Source of the DNA: Gilvimarinus xylanilyticus
GTDB taxonomy: Bacteria; Pseudomonadota; Gammaproteobacteria; Pseudomonadales; Cellvibrionaceae
Direction: 5' to 3'
DNA length: 64,000 bases
Assembly: GCF_024195295.1 (NCBI RefSeq)
Contig: NZ_JAMFTH010000005.1
Coordinates: 124,001-188,000, forward strand
Shown: positions 24,944 to 35,701 of the stretch, piece by piece
Layout: every line of letters begins with the position of its first letter
Position numbering within the stretch: the stretch's first letter is position 1
Translations under genes and position numbers: made by a program
The notes under the pieces: generated by a model
What the model was told of the DNA's origin: nothing
Seen by the model: only the letters and a program-made list of their open reading frames with translations
Database searches by the model: none

Positions 24944-26773
24944 CTACTCAACAGTAACGCTCTTAGCCAAGTTGCGGGGCTGATCCACGTCGGTTCCTTT
25001 AATAATGGCGACATAGTAGGAGAGCAGTTGCAGGGGTAGAGTATAAACCACAGGCGCCATCCAAGGGTGAGTGTGGGGCAGGTTAATCACTCGCATACTC
25101 TCGTCCGACTCAAACTGGGCATCTTTATCGGCAAACACATACAAGATACCGCCGCGCGCGCGCACCTCTTCAACATTGGATTTAAGCTTTTCCAGCAACT
25201 CGTTATTAGGGGCAATAACCACAATAGGCATATCGTCGTCGATTAACGCCAACGGGCCGTGCTTTAGCTCACCAGCAGCATAGGCTTCGGCGTGAATGTA
25301 TGAAATCTCTTTAAGCTTTAACGCCCCTTCCATGGCAATGGGGTACTGATCGCCACGGCCCAAAAACAAAGTATGGTGTTTATCGGCAAATTCCTCGGCC
25401 AGCTTTTCAATATCCGCCGCCAGGGTTAGAGTTTGCTCGAGCTCGTCGGGCAGGGTCTTTAGCGCACCTACCATTTCCGCCAACAATAATGGGTTAATAT
25501 TATTATGCTGCCCCAGAGATAACACCAAAATCGCCAGGCCCACCAGCTGAGTAGTAAATGCCTTGGTCGAGGCCACGCCGATTTCCACCCCGGCGCGGGT
25601 CATAAAGGCCAGGTCGGACTCGCGCACCAGGGACGAAGCCCCCACATTGCAGATCGCCAGGGTTGCCAAATAACCCAGATGACGAGCCATGCGCAAAGCA
25701 GCAAGGGTATCGGCGGTCTCGCCCGACTGAGAGATAGTCACCAGCAAGCTGCCTGGCAGCACCACGGGTTTGCGATAGCGGTATTCCGACGCAATCTCAA
25801 CCGAGCAAGAAATACCCGCAAGGGACTCCAGCCAATAGCGCGCGACCATGGCCGAGTGATAGCTGGTGCCGCAGGCGACAATCTGCACATGCTTTACCTC
25901 GGCAAAAATTTCTGACGCCTGAGTGCCGAAGGCCTGCTCAAGTACATGGTCATCCGCCAGGCGCGACTCCAAGGCGTTGCGCACCGCCTGGGGCTGATCG
26001 TAAATTTCTTTGAGCATAAAGTGGCGGTACTCGCCCTTATTACCCGCATCATAGCTGGCCGTGGACTCCTGGGCGGGGCGATCCACCTGATTGCCGCTGG
26101 CGTCTTCAATATAAATATCGCTGCGGCTGATTTGCGCAATATCGCCTTCTTCCAGATAGATAAACTGACGCGTAACCGGCAAAAGCGCCAGAGAATCCGA
26201 GGCGACAAAGTTTTCACCAATGCCGACCCCAATCACCAGGGGACTACCCGAGCGGGCAACCACCATGGTCTCCGGTTGTTCGGCATCGATAATCACAGTG
26301 CCGTAGGCGCCGCGCAGCCGGGGAATAATTGCGCGCACGGCGTTGAGTAAATTATCTTGAGATTGGCGCTCGCGGTGCACCAAGTGGGCAATAACTTCGG
26401 TATCAGTGTCCGAGGTAAACTGATACCCCTCGGCTGCAAGCTCTTCTTTTAGCTCGGCGTAGTTTTCGATAATACCATTGTGAACCACCGCGATATTGCC
26501 TGAGCTTTCATGTGGATGAGCATTGCGTTCGCTGGGTTCGCCATGAGTCGCCCAACGGGTATGAGCGATGCCCAACCCACCAGGCAAAGGGGCTAGGATT
26601 GCGTCGGACAGTGACTGCACCTTTCCCAACCGACGAATACGATTGAGCCGGCCGGGTTCAGAGACGACGGCCAATCCCGCCGAGTCATAACCGCGATACT
26701 CTAAGCGACGCAGTCCCTCAATTAATATTTGCGCAACATCTCGCTGGGCGATAGCTCCCACTATTCCACACAT
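24944..26773 (-). CDS. glmS: Glutamine-fructose-6-phosphate aminotransferase (isomerising)
   Basis: GlmS converts fructose 6-phosphate and glutamine to glucosamine 6-phosphate, the first step toward UDP-GlcNAc for peptidoglycan and lipopolysaccharide. The 609-residue protein matches the family length. Cys2 (after Met removal the N-terminal nucleophile, [12 protein letters not shown]) and the type II glutamine amidotransferase domain (1-220) are intact, with [13 protein letters not shown] and AHTRWATHG; two SIS sugar-isomerase domains follow, and the C-terminus ends [11 protein letters not shown] as expected. It lies 13 bp after the DeoR-type regulator glmR. No glmS ribozyme is expected or seen. 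Confidence 0.97.
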   Translation of the reverse strand: MCGIVGAIAQRDVAQILIEGLRRLEYRGYDSAGLAVVSEPGRLNRIRRLGKVQSLSDAILAPLPGGLGIAHTRWATHGEPSERNAHPHESSGNIAVVHNGIIENYAELKEELAAEGYQFTSDTDTEVIAHLVHRERQSQDNLLNAVRAIIPRLRGAYGTVIIDAEQPETMVVARSGSPLVIGVGIGENFVASDSLALLPVTRQFIYLEEGDIAQISRSDIYIEDASGNQVDRPAQESTASYDAGNKGEYRHFMLKEIYDQPQAVRNALESRLADDHVLEQAFGTQASEIFAEVKHVQIVACGTSYHSAMVARYWLESLAGISCSVEIASEYRYRKPVVLPGSLLVTISQSGETADTLAALRMARHLGYLATLAICNVGASSLVRESDLAFMTRAGVEIGVASTKAFTTQLVGLAILVLSLGQHNNINPLLLAEMVGALKTLPDELEQTLTLAADIEKLAEEFADKHHTLFLGRGDQYPIAMEGALKLKEISYIHAEAYAAGELKHGPLALIDDDMPIVVIAPNNELLEKLKSNVEEVRARGGILYVFADKDAQFESDESMRVINLPHTHPWMAPVVYTLPLQLLSYYVAIIKGTDVDQPRNLAKSVTVE

Positions 26774-26786
26774 AGATTTCTCTCTA

Positions 26787-27554
26787 TTAAAGATTGTTGG
26801 CGGGGCGAATCACGCGCACCCCATTAGATTCAATCTCCCGGGCGGCGCTGTCGGGCAAACCTTCGTCGGTTACCAGAATATCCACCTGAGCCCAGGGCAG
26901 TTCAACATTGTGTATACGTCGTCCCAGCTTGTCAGATTCGGCCATGACCACCACTTGGCGCGCGGTATCGGCCATGACCCGACTCAAGCTATACAATTCG
27001 TTAAAAGTGGTTGTGCCGCGCTCAATATCCAGACCATCGGCGCCAATAAACAGTTGATCAAAATCGTAGGAGCGCAGTATTTGCTCGGCCAGTTGCCCCT
27101 GAAAAGCTTCAGACCGGGCATCCCAAGTACCCCCGGTCATCAGCAACGTGGGTTCATTTTCCAGTTCTAACAATTGGTTTGCCACGGCCAGCGCATTGGT
27201 CATAACCACCAGCCCACGACGAGCCGAAAGGTGTGGCAGAAGTGCCGCCGTAGTGTGTCCACTGTCGATAATAATGCGGTTGTGGTCGCGAATCAGCTCT
27301 GCCGCCAGGCGGGCGATGGTCTGCTTTTGCACACTGCCCGGGGTATCGTCAGGAACCAAATCGCTGGGCAGAGGCACGGCTCCGCCATAGCGACGCAGGA
27401 GCAAACCGCTGGTTTCCAGCGCGGTTAAATCTTTGCGAATGGTAACCTCAGAGGTCTGAAAACACTCCGCCAGGGATTCAACGCTGACTTCGCCCTGCTC
27501 ATGAAGTCGGTCAATGATAGCGCGGCGACGCCACTGGGCATTTCGTTTGGGCAT
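26787..27554 (-). CDS. DeoR-family transcriptional regulator (GlmR-like)
   Basis: This repressor-type protein has an N-terminal winged helix-turn-helix ([23 protein letters not shown], quoted over residues 27-49) and a DeoR C-terminal sugar-phosphate sensor domain (from about 75; [36 protein letters not shown]). The ATG at 27554 gives 255 residues and the start [13 protein letters not shown] typical of pseudomonad homologues located between glmU and glmS; an upstream TTG (27578) is possible. It precedes glmS by 13 bp, so glucosamine 6-phosphate or a related sugar phosphate is a likely effector (inference). A CTTTC-N5-GAAAG palindrome lies just upstream. Confidence 0.88.
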   Translation of the reverse strand: MPKRNAQWRRRAIIDRLHEQGEVSVESLAECFQTSEVTIRKDLTALETSGLLLRRYGGAVPLPSDLVPDDTPGSVQKQTIARLAAELIRDHNRIIIDSGHTTAALLPHLSARRGLVVMTNALAVANQLLELENEPTLLMTGGTWDARSEAFQGQLAEQILRSYDFDQLFIGADGLDIERGTTTFNELYSLSRVMADTARQVVVMAESDKLGRRIHNVELPWAQVDILVTDEGLPDSAAREIESNGVRVIRPANNL

Positions 27555-27571
27555 ATAGGCTGACACTTTAA

Positions 27572-27607
27572 CTTTCAAAACGAAAGCAATAGTAGCAAAA
27601 ACGAAAC
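27572..27607 (-). promoter_or_regulatory. Possible DeoR-type operator upstream of glmR
   Basis: CTTTCAAAACGAAAG at 27572-27586 is an inverted repeat (CTTTC/GAAAG arms, 5-bp spacer) and a second AAAACGAAA half-site lies at about 27598-27606. The AgaR-type DeoR operators of enterobacteria have this shape (CTTTC-rich inverted half-sites), so autoregulation is plausible. The first site ends 17 bp from the ATG chosen for the regulator. Confidence 0.5.
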
Positions 27608-27682
27608 TTAAACACCAAGACGGTTAGCGGGTTAAGCGTTTGGAATGTCTCTGAAATCACCTGAAAAGGGGAGGAAAGAGAA

Positions 27683-27711
27683 GTCGAGGGGTCGATAATC
27701 GGCCCCTCGAC
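27683..27711 (-). terminator. Hairpin terminator after the M16 peptidase gene
   Basis: GTCGAGGGG (27683-27691) pairs perfectly with CCCCTCGAC (27703-27711), and the inner CGA/TCG extends the stem. It lies 10 bp after the peptidase stop; on the minus strand a pyrimidine-rich tract (TTCTCTTTCC) follows, so it probably ends the glmU-uppP-peptidase operon. Confidence 0.7.
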
Positions 27712-27720
27712 TTGGGAGAA

Positions 27721-30525
27721 TCAGTTAGCCTCTTGTGTGCCCTGAATTTCAACGGTCACCTGCTGCGCCTGATGCTCCACCATCAGACGCTCATACAAAT
27801 CCACCACTTGCGCTTTATCTGTTTCGCCGATGGCCTGCACCAACCGATCTCGGGTATCGAATTGGTCATTGCCGCGATAGAAGTCGTTCAAAAAGCGGGG
27901 GTAATCCTCGTAGAAGTTTTCCGGGGCCTGATTCACCTGGGCAATCACGCTATCGCGCAGCGAATCAAATACCTCGGGCTCAATATCAGCCAGCTGAGCG
28001 GCATAACCGTCAATAAACGCTTGGTAGCGACCCGCCAAATCCTCTAAAGCGGTATTGGTGGTTTGGGTGTACAGCACCAATCCCCAGTAGTCACCAATGC
28101 GGTCAATCGTAGAACCGACGATATAACCCACCTGGTCTTCGGTGCGCAGTTTGGTGTAAAACGCCTGGTTAAAGACCGAGTTGAGCATCAGTAATCGCGC
28201 CCCTGTGTTTAGGCTTTGCTCGGGCGAATAGTATGCGTGCAAAAGAGCATTGTCATTGTGCTCGGTGGTCAACTCCGATTCAGTAACATCGTTTGCCTGG
28301 GGCGTAACATAACCACTTTTGTAACGATCGCGCTTTTGCCAATTTTCCGGTAGGGCGGCGAGGGTTATGTCGGCAAACTCCTCTACATTTTCTTGGCGAT
28401 AATTACCAAAAGCGAAAATCCGTACTCGGTTTTTATTCAGCAAGTCATCTTGATAACGGTTTAACTCCTCCAGAGTAATCGCCTGGGCCGCGTCGCGGTA
28501 CTCGCTATCGGTCCAGCTGGGAATACTCATGAGTCGATCCAATTCCGTAAACAGCTGACGGTTAGGATCGGCCTTTTTGCGGCCATCCAACCAATCCATA
28601 TAGCCTTTAAAAGCAATTGCAAATTCTTGCTGGGAAATATCCATGCTCTGCCAACGTTGCAGTAAGCGCTGTAATAACAAGCCGTGCTTTTCACTGTACC
28701 CTGACAGCGTAAACGCATGGTTACCTCTGGGCCGCTCTATCCCCATACCAATACCGGCCCGTCCGGCTTTGTCCCGCAGCGCCGTGGTTTGCAAGGAAAA
28801 CACGCGATTGATCAAATCACTCATTACTTGGTTTTTGGCGTTTTGATCGGGAAGGTCAGTGTTAAACATTACTTGCACATAACCCTGCTCGGACTGGTGA
28901 TGCATGCTGTGAGCTAACCACGCTTCTATTCCTGATTGCTCCACAATAAGTGTGGGCTTTTCAATCGTAGCGGGCACCACGGAAACAATGTCGGAGCTGA
29001 AAAGGTCGTTTTCTTCGGGCAACAGAAACTCATAATCAGCCGCTAACCCGCGCCACCTAGATAACTCCTGCGCGGTAACATCGCGCACTGAATACTGCCC
29101 TTTATAATAGGGAATATCAGTGTCGACGGACGCATTGGGGTTAATATGCCAAATGCGGGCACGTTCAATAGTCAGTTGTTCGAGAACGTTTTTAATAGCG
29201 TCGCGGTCAAAATGATCAAAGGTGTAGTAGGCATCAATTAGATGATTGACCGGTGTGGTAAACATGGCCGAGGAAAAATGTACCGCCTGATTCATGGGTT
29301 TAGGCACCTGAATGTCGGCGAACTGCTTTTCCAGCATGGCCTTGTATTCGCGGTAGTAAACTTCATCCACTCCCTGTTGACGAATTAAATCGATATAGCT
29401 CATTACCGCTGCGATAATATTGTCCTGCTGGTTTAACCCTGCTTCAGTGAGACTTATATTGACACTTAACATACCATCGGCGCCGTAATAATCCGGTTGG
29501 ACACTGACGGTAAAGTTATCCACCCAGCCTTTCTCACGCAAAATTTGCGCGGCGGTCCCCGGCTCTTCGGAGCTAATTAAATTAGCCAGATACTGGTTAG
29601 GCTTAACCGCCCACTGATCAGAATTGTCCATAATGGGAAATTCCACCAGCAGTTGTCGGGTAGGTTTTTGCGGTTGATAAAAAATGTGCTGGCCCATTTG
29701 CGACTGGGTGAGACCAGTTTCTTTTACCTGGGGCCGCTTGACTGATTTATTCTCGATTGAAGCAAAATGCTTTTGCGCCAGCGCCTGTAATTGCTCAACG
29801 GGTTGTTTACCAAAGATAACCAAATTCATTAAATCAGCGGAATAATAGCGGTTGTAGAACCCCAGCATACTTTCGTATAGAGGCATACCTGGCTGATCTG
29901 TCAGCGTTTCCAAGTTACCCACTGACATCTGATGCGCAGGATGGTCGGGATTTGCAGTGACGCCTCTGAGGCGATTGATAATCCGACCATCTTGGGTGCG
30001 TCCCATAGACCACTCGCTATCGACGGCGTGCCGCTCTTTATTACTGTACTGAGGATCAAACGTGGGCGATTTAAAATAGTCGCTGTAGCGGTCCAAAGCT
30101 TCGTCCAGAACACTTTGGTTTACCTGAAAGAAATAATTGGTGTGGTCGGTTGAGGTGTAAGCGTTACTGTAGCCCGCATTTTGCTGCACAAATGCCTGAA
30201 AACTGTTGGGTTCTGGGTATTTTTCGGTGCCCAGAAAAAGCATATGCTCAAGATAATGGGCTAACCCCGGAATCTCTTTAGGGTTTTGATAGCTTCCTAC
30301 CCCGACACTTAATGATGCACCGGCGACCTCAATACTGGGATCAGAAATCAATACCACCCGCATCCCGTTATCCAGTGTCAGGGTTTGATAAGCTCGCGGA
30401 TCATTGGGACTTTGATGAATACCAGTGTCCGTGCTTATACCCGGCTCTGTGGTCGTTGAGGAGCAACCGCTGATTAAAACGGCAAGTGTGGCGACACCGA
30501 ATACCAATAATTTTGCCAGCTTCAT
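27721..30525 (-). CDS. M16 family metallopeptidase (pitrilysin/insulinase-like) lipoprotein
   Basis: This 934-residue zinc peptidase is of the pitrilysin type (protease III; insulin-degrading enzyme relatives), which degrade small polypeptides in the periplasm. The inverted zinc motif HxxEH is His90-Tyr-Leu-Glu93-His94, with the following MLFLGTEKYPEPNSF block and the downstream Glu of ERHAVDSEWSMGR. Four homologous alpha/beta lobes make up the rest. The N-terminus carries a lipobox-like LISGC (Cys21), so the enzyme is probably membrane-anchored, unlike soluble E. coli PtrA. It lies 12 bp after uppP in one operon with glmU. Confidence 0.93.
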   Translation of the reverse strand: MKLAKLLVFGVATLAVLISGCSSTTTEPGISTDTGIHQSPNDPRAYQTLTLDNGMRVVLISDPSIEVAGASLSVGVGSYQNPKEIPGLAHYLEHMLFLGTEKYPEPNSFQAFVQQNAGYSNAYTSTDHTNYFFQVNQSVLDEALDRYSDYFKSPTFDPQYSNKERHAVDSEWSMGRTQDGRIINRLRGVTANPDHPAHQMSVGNLETLTDQPGMPLYESMLGFYNRYYSADLMNLVIFGKQPVEQLQALAQKHFASIENKSVKRPQVKETGLTQSQMGQHIFYQPQKPTRQLLVEFPIMDNSDQWAVKPNQYLANLISSEEPGTAAQILREKGWVDNFTVSVQPDYYGADGMLSVNISLTEAGLNQQDNIIAAVMSYIDLIRQQGVDEVYYREYKAMLEKQFADIQVPKPMNQAVHFSSAMFTTPVNHLIDAYYTFDHFDRDAIKNVLEQLTIERARIWHINPNASVDTDIPYYKGQYSVRDVTAQELSRWRGLAADYEFLLPEENDLFSSDIVSVVPATIEKPTLIVEQSGIEAWLAHSMHHQSEQGYVQVMFNTDLPDQNAKNQVMSDLINRVFSLQTTALRDKAGRAGIGMGIERPRGNHAFTLSGYSEKHGLLLQRLLQRWQSMDISQQEFAIAFKGYMDWLDGRKKADPNRQLFTELDRLMSIPSWTDSEYRDAAQAITLEELNRYQDDLLNKNRVRIFAFGNYRQENVEEFADITLAALPENWQKRDRYKSGYVTPQANDVTESELTTEHNDNALLHAYYSPEQSLNTGARLLMLNSVFNQAFYTKLRTEDQVGYIVGSTIDRIGDYWGLVLYTQTTNTALEDLAGRYQAFIDGYAAQLADIEPEVFDSLRDSVIAQVNQAPENFYEDYPRFLNDFYRGNDQFDTRDRLVQAIGETDKAQVVDLYERLMVEHQAQQVTVEIQGTQEAN

Positions 30526-30537
30526 AAATAATCCCTG

Positions 30538-31368
30538 CTAACTGAAGACGTAAATTAAATAGGCGCCCAAAAGTACGCGGTAGATGACAAATGGCTGCAT
30601 TCCCACCCGGCGAATAAACCCGAGAAAAATATGGATACAAGCGTAGGCACTCACAGCCGAGATAAGCACAGCCCAGATTAAGCTGGAAGGGGAGGGCGCT
30701 TCTACTGAAGGCTCAGTCACTATCTCTAGGCTCTGCAACATAGCAGCGAGAAAAATAACCGGAATACTGAGTAAAAACGAAAAGCGGGCGCTGGCCTCGC
30801 GGGTCAGCCCCAGCATTAGCCCCGCCGTCATGGTAATACCCGAGCGCGAGGTGCCCGGTATTAGCGCCAGGGTTTGTGCCAGCGCAATCCCCAGAATTTG
30901 CTTCGCGGACATTTCGTATTCACTGCGACAGGTTTTTCCCTGGTTTAATTCGCAACGCCGGCCGTAACGCCAGTCAGCCCAGCCCAATAAAAGCCCAAAT
31001 ATAATCAGGCTATATCCCATGTAGACACCACTGCGCATATGGGTCTCAATAAAACCTTTGGCGAGCAACCCCACCAGGCCCACCGGTATGGTCGCCCATA
31101 AAATGGCCCACGCAAGCCGGGCTTCACTGGTCATTTCACGATAAGTCAGGCTTTTTATCCAGGCTCTTATCAGCCCCCAGACTTCCTTGCGAAAGTAAGC
31201 CAGTACGGCGAGTAAACTGCCAAAATGCACGGCGATATCAAAAACTAACCCCTGGTCCGGCCAATCGGTAAACACCGGTAACAATAGCAGGTGTGCGCTA
31301 CTGGATACCGGTAAGAACTCGGTCAGCCCCTGAATAAGGGACAGAATCAGAACTTCAAGCCATTGCAC
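30538..31368 (-). CDS. uppP: Undecaprenyl-diphosphatase
   Basis: UppP (BacA) removes one phosphate from undecaprenyl diphosphate to recycle the lipid carrier of peptidoglycan and O-antigen synthesis. The 276-residue protein has about eight transmembrane helices. The catalytic signatures are present: QGLTEFLPVSSSAH near residue 14-27 and PGTSRSGITM in the C-terminal half. The start is GTG at 31368, 9 bp after the glmU stop, so the gene is coupled to UDP-GlcNAc synthesis. A second chromosomal copy elsewhere cannot be excluded. Confidence 0.96.
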   Translation of the reverse strand: MQWLEVLILSLIQGLTEFLPVSSSAHLLLLPVFTDWPDQGLVFDIAVHFGSLLAVLAYFRKEVWGLIRAWIKSLTYREMTSEARLAWAILWATIPVGLVGLLAKGFIETHMRSGVYMGYSLIIFGLLLGWADWRYGRRCELNQGKTCRSEYEMSAKQILGIALAQTLALIPGTSRSGITMTAGLMLGLTREASARFSFLLSIPVIFLAAMLQSLEIVTEPSVEAPSPSSLIWAVLISAVSAYACIHIFLGFIRRVGMQPFVIYRVLLGAYLIYVFS

Positions 31369-31377
31369 AGAGCGTCT

Positions 31378-32742
31378 CTATTTCTTTGTGGGTCGCTGCC
31401 AACCCACAATATTACGTTGTTTGGCGCGGGCGATTGCTAAATCATCGGTTTGTGTTGCACGGGTAATCGTGCTGCCAGCACCCACCGTGGTGCCCTCGGC
31501 TAAAACCACAGGTGCCACTAAAGCGCTGTTGGAGCCAATAAAACTATTGTCGCCAATTTCAGTGCGGAATTTATTGACCCCATCATAATTACAGGTAATC
31601 GTTCCAGCGCCCACGTTTACGCCCGAGCCCATGGTACAGTCGCCAATATAGGTTAAGTGGTTCACTTTACTACCCGCGCCAATTACTGACTTTTTAATTT
31701 CGACGAAGTTTCCGACTTTGGCCTCTTTTTGCAGTTGAGTACCGGGACGCAAGCGGGCAAAGGGACCTATAACACACTTTTCCGCTACCGTGGCACCGTC
31801 TATCAAGCTGTTGGCTTCTACCCGGGTTCCCGCCGCGAGAGTTGAGTTGCGTACAACGCAGTTAGGGCCAATAGTAACGCCGTCTCCCAACTCTACTTCA
31901 CCTTCTAAGACGACGTTAATATCAATTTCAATATCCCGACCTAAGGTTAATTTGGCCCGACAATCAAAGCGCATCGGATCGGCCAGCATGACACCTTCTG
32001 CCAACAGACGCTGAGCATTAAAAGATTGGTAGGCGCGTTCCAGTGCCGCTTGCTGGCGGCGATCGTTGACGCCTTCAACTTCCCAAAGATACTCGGGCTG
32101 GGCACTGTTCACCGCAACGCCTTCGGCGCTCGCGCGGGCGATAATATCGGTTAAATAGTATTCTCCCTGGGCATTATCGGACGATAACTCCGGAAGCCAT
32201 TTTTTGAGTAACCGCGCAGGCACCGCCATAATGCCTGTGTTAATTTCATTTATCTCGCGCTGCTCTGCGGTCGCGTCTTTTTGCTCGACGATAGCGGTGA
32301 TCTTCTGGTTTGCGTCACGCACAATCCTGCCGTAGCCGGTGGGGTTAGGGAGGTTTACCGTCAACACTGCCAGCGAATCGCCGGCGCTCTGATCCATCAG
32401 CGCTTGTAAGGTTTGCGCCTGAATCAGCGGCACATCGCCATATAAGATCAGAACGGTACTGTCATCGTTTAGCTCGGGGATTGCCTGGGCGACGGCGTGG
32501 CCGGTACCCAGCTGCTCGATTTGCTCCACCGACGTAATATCCCCGGCTTCAAAGCTACCTAATACGAGCTTTTTACCAAATCCCACCACGACAATTGGAC
32601 TGCGGTTATCACCGAGGAGTGGACGAGCCGTATCCACCACATGATGGAGCATGGGCTTGCCCGCTATGGTTTGCATAACTTTGGGTTTTACCGAGCGCAT
32701 GCGGGTGCCTTTACCCGCCGCTAAAATTACGATATCCAGCAT
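31378..32742 (-). CDS. glmU: Bifunctional N-acetylglucosamine-1-phosphate uridyltransferase/glucosamine-1-phosphate acetyltransferase
   Basis: GlmU acetylates glucosamine 1-phosphate and then joins UTP to give UDP-GlcNAc, the precursor for peptidoglycan and lipopolysaccharide. From the ATG at 32742 (strong GGAGAGAG site) the protein has 454 residues, as E. coli (456). The N-terminal Rossmann domain has LAAGKGTRM and a GTGHAV substrate motif; the C-terminal left-handed beta-helix carries hexapeptide repeats and the acetyltransferase residues in NFVEIKKSVIGAGSKVNHLTYIGD. The open frame runs 13 codons further upstream but without support. First gene of the operon, just after the atp terminator. 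Confidence 0.97.
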   Translation of the reverse strand: MLDIVILAAGKGTRMRSVKPKVMQTIAGKPMLHHVVDTARPLLGDNRSPIVVVGFGKKLVLGSFEAGDITSVEQIEQLGTGHAVAQAIPELNDDSTVLILYGDVPLIQAQTLQALMDQSAGDSLAVLTVNLPNPTGYGRIVRDANQKITAIVEQKDATAEQREINEINTGIMAVPARLLKKWLPELSSDNAQGEYYLTDIIARASAEGVAVNSAQPEYLWEVEGVNDRRQQAALERAYQSFNAQRLLAEGVMLADPMRFDCRAKLTLGRDIEIDINVVLEGEVELGDGVTIGPNCVVRNSTLAAGTRVEANSLIDGATVAEKCVIGPFARLRPGTQLQKEAKVGNFVEIKKSVIGAGSKVNHLTYIGDCTMGSGVNVGAGTITCNYDGVNKFRTEIGDNSFIGSNSALVAPVVLAEGTTVGAGSTITRATQTDDLAIARAKQRNIVGWQRPTKK

Positions 32743-32814
32743 GACTCTCTCCTTCGCGAAAGGCGTATGATAACAAGTCACCGCTTAACTGAGGTTGGTT
32801 TTCTGTAAGGCATA

Positions 32815-32842
32815 AAAAAGGGCGGCCTAAGCCACCCTTTTT
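32815..32842 (-). terminator. Terminator of the atp operon
   Basis: AAAAAGGGCGGC pairs (one mismatch) with GCCACCCTTTTT around a CTAA loop at 32815-32842. On the minus strand the stem ends in a T run, typical of intrinsic termination. It separates atpC from glmU. Confidence 0.85.
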
Positions 32843-32865
32843 AAGCACTAATGCGCAACAAGGCA

Positions 32866-33288
32866 TTAACGCGATTTGCGACGAATCGCCTGCAGTGCGC
32901 GCAGCTGAGCAGAAGCCTCTGCCAACTGGATAGCCGCTTTGGAGTAGTCAATATCCCCAGCCTGGCTCAGCAGTTTATTCGCTGCTTGCTTCTTAGCTTC
33001 CTCGGCCGCGGCTTCGTCCATATCACCAGCGCGCAGAGCGGTGTCTGCGAGAATCGTGACATGGTTGGGCTGAACCTCAAGAAAGCCGCCGGAAACATAG
33101 TAAACCTCTTCTTCACCGCCTTGCTTTTTTATCCGGACGGGGCCGGGCTCAAGGCTGGTCAGCAGAGGAGCGTGACCATAGTTAACCCCCAGGTCACCCT
33201 GAGAGCCAGTTGCCACAACCATTTCTACCAGACCCGAAAAGATTTCGTTTTCAGCACTGACAATGTCGCAGTTGAGTGTCATCGCCAT
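32866..33288 (-). CDS. atpC: ATP synthase F1 epsilon subunit
   Basis: The epsilon subunit belongs to the rotor stalk and regulates ATP hydrolysis. From the ATG at 33288 (AGGCGGG site, 4-5 nt spacing) the product has 140 residues, close to E. coli (139). The N-terminal beta-sandwich opens [19 protein letters not shown] and is followed by the two-helix hairpin (about 90-140; [12 protein letters not shown]). A 15-codon extension would run toward atpD and is rejected. It is the last gene of the atp operon; a hairpin stands between atpD and atpC. Confidence 0.96.
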   Translation of the reverse strand: MAMTLNCDIVSAENEIFSGLVEMVVATGSQGDLGVNYGHAPLLTSLEPGPVRIKKQGGEEEVYYVSGGFLEVQPNHVTILADTALRAGDMDEAAAEEAKKQAANKLLSQAGDIDYSKAAIQLAEASAQLRALQAIRRKSR

Positions 33289-33317
33289 AATCCCGCCTCT
33301 TAAGCTTTTGGGATGAA

Positions 33318-33332
33318 TGCGGCTAGGCCGCA
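33318..33332 (-). other. Short hairpin between atpD and atpC
   Basis: TGCGGC (33318-33323) and GCCGCA (33327-33332) form a perfect 6-bp stem with a 3-nt loop, 6 bp after the atpD stop codon. It has no T run. It is one of three hairpins placed at F1 gene junctions. Confidence 0.6.
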
Positions 33333-33337
33333 CTCAA

Positions 33338-34751
<1,414 letters not shown>

Positions 34752-34786
34752 GGTTTAAGCTAAATTCTCATCAAACGGCCGGGCGA

Positions 34787-35650
34787 TTAGGAAATCGCCG
34801 CAGCACCGCCCACAATTTCCGACAGCTCTTGGGTAATCGCCGCCTGACGCGCTTTGTTGTAAACAAGCTGCAAACCATCGATAAGCTCACCGGCATTATC
34901 CGTGGCGTTTTTCATCGCCATCATACGTGCGGCTTGCTCACAGGCGCCGTTCTCTACCACGGACTGGTACACCTGTGTTTCCACATAGCGCTTAAGCAGC
35001 ACGTCCAGCAGTGATTCGGCGTCGGGCTCGTAAATATAATCCCAGTGGTGCTGGATGGCTTCATCCTGCTTGGGCTCGAGCGGCAACAGCTGCGATACAT
35101 AAGGATCATGAGTCATGGTATTTACAAACTCATTCCCCACAAGATAAAGCTTGTCGATGTTCTCATCGGCATAAGCATCCAGCATGACTTTAATCGAGCC
35201 AATCAAGTCAGCCAGTGCCGGGGCTTCACCAATATCGCGCGTGCTAGCCAGTACCTTGCCACCAAACTTATTAAAAAATGCCTGAGCTTTTGCACCGATA
35301 AGACACAGATCAATCTCTATCCCCTGGTCGGCATAACTCTTCATTTTTTTCAGGGCAGCTTTGAACAGGTTAATGTTCAAGCCGCCGCACAACCCCCGGT
35401 CAGTTGACACAATTACAAAGCCTACGCGCTTTACTTCGCGCTGCTCCATAAAGCTGTGTTTGTACTCAGGGTTGGCGTTCGCCAGATGTCCGATCACTTC
35501 ACGCATGCGCGAGGCGTAGGGTTTGCCTTTTTGCATACGCTCTTGAGCCTTACGCATTTTACTTGCGGCGACCATGTTCATCGCGCTGGTAATTTTTTGC
35601 GTGCTCTTAATACTCGAAATCTGTGTGCGTATTTCTTTTGCGCCTGCCAT
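34787..35650 (-). CDS. atpG: ATP synthase F1 gamma subunit
   Basis: Gamma is the central rotating shaft linking proton flow in Fo to catalysis in F1. The 287-residue length matches E. coli (287). Two long helices at the ends form the coiled coil: the N-terminal [21 protein letters not shown] and the C-terminal [21 protein letters not shown]. The central Rossmann-like part has DRGLCGGLN. Start ATG with a GGAG site. Confidence 0.98.
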   Translation of the reverse strand: MAGAKEIRTQISSIKSTQKITSAMNMVAASKMRKAQERMQKGKPYASRMREVIGHLANANPEYKHSFMEQREVKRVGFVIVSTDRGLCGGLNINLFKAALKKMKSYADQGIEIDLCLIGAKAQAFFNKFGGKVLASTRDIGEAPALADLIGSIKVMLDAYADENIDKLYLVGNEFVNTMTHDPYVSQLLPLEPKQDEAIQHHWDYIYEPDAESLLDVLLKRYVETQVYQSVVENGACEQAARMMAMKNATDNAGELIDGLQLVYNKARQAAITQELSEIVGGAAAIS

Positions 35651-35676
35651 TACTCCGGCCCTCGAGATTTCTTTAG

Positions 35677-35697
35677 GTGGTGCGCCAAGCGCACCAC
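35677..35697 (-). other. 9-bp hairpin between atpA and atpG
   Basis: GTGGTGCGC (35677-35685) and GCGCACCAC (35689-35697) pair perfectly around CAA, directly after the atpA stop. A strong stem of this kind between alpha and gamma could protect the atpA mRNA from 3' decay or slow read-through. Confidence 0.7.
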
Positions 35698-35701
35698 ACC
35701 A

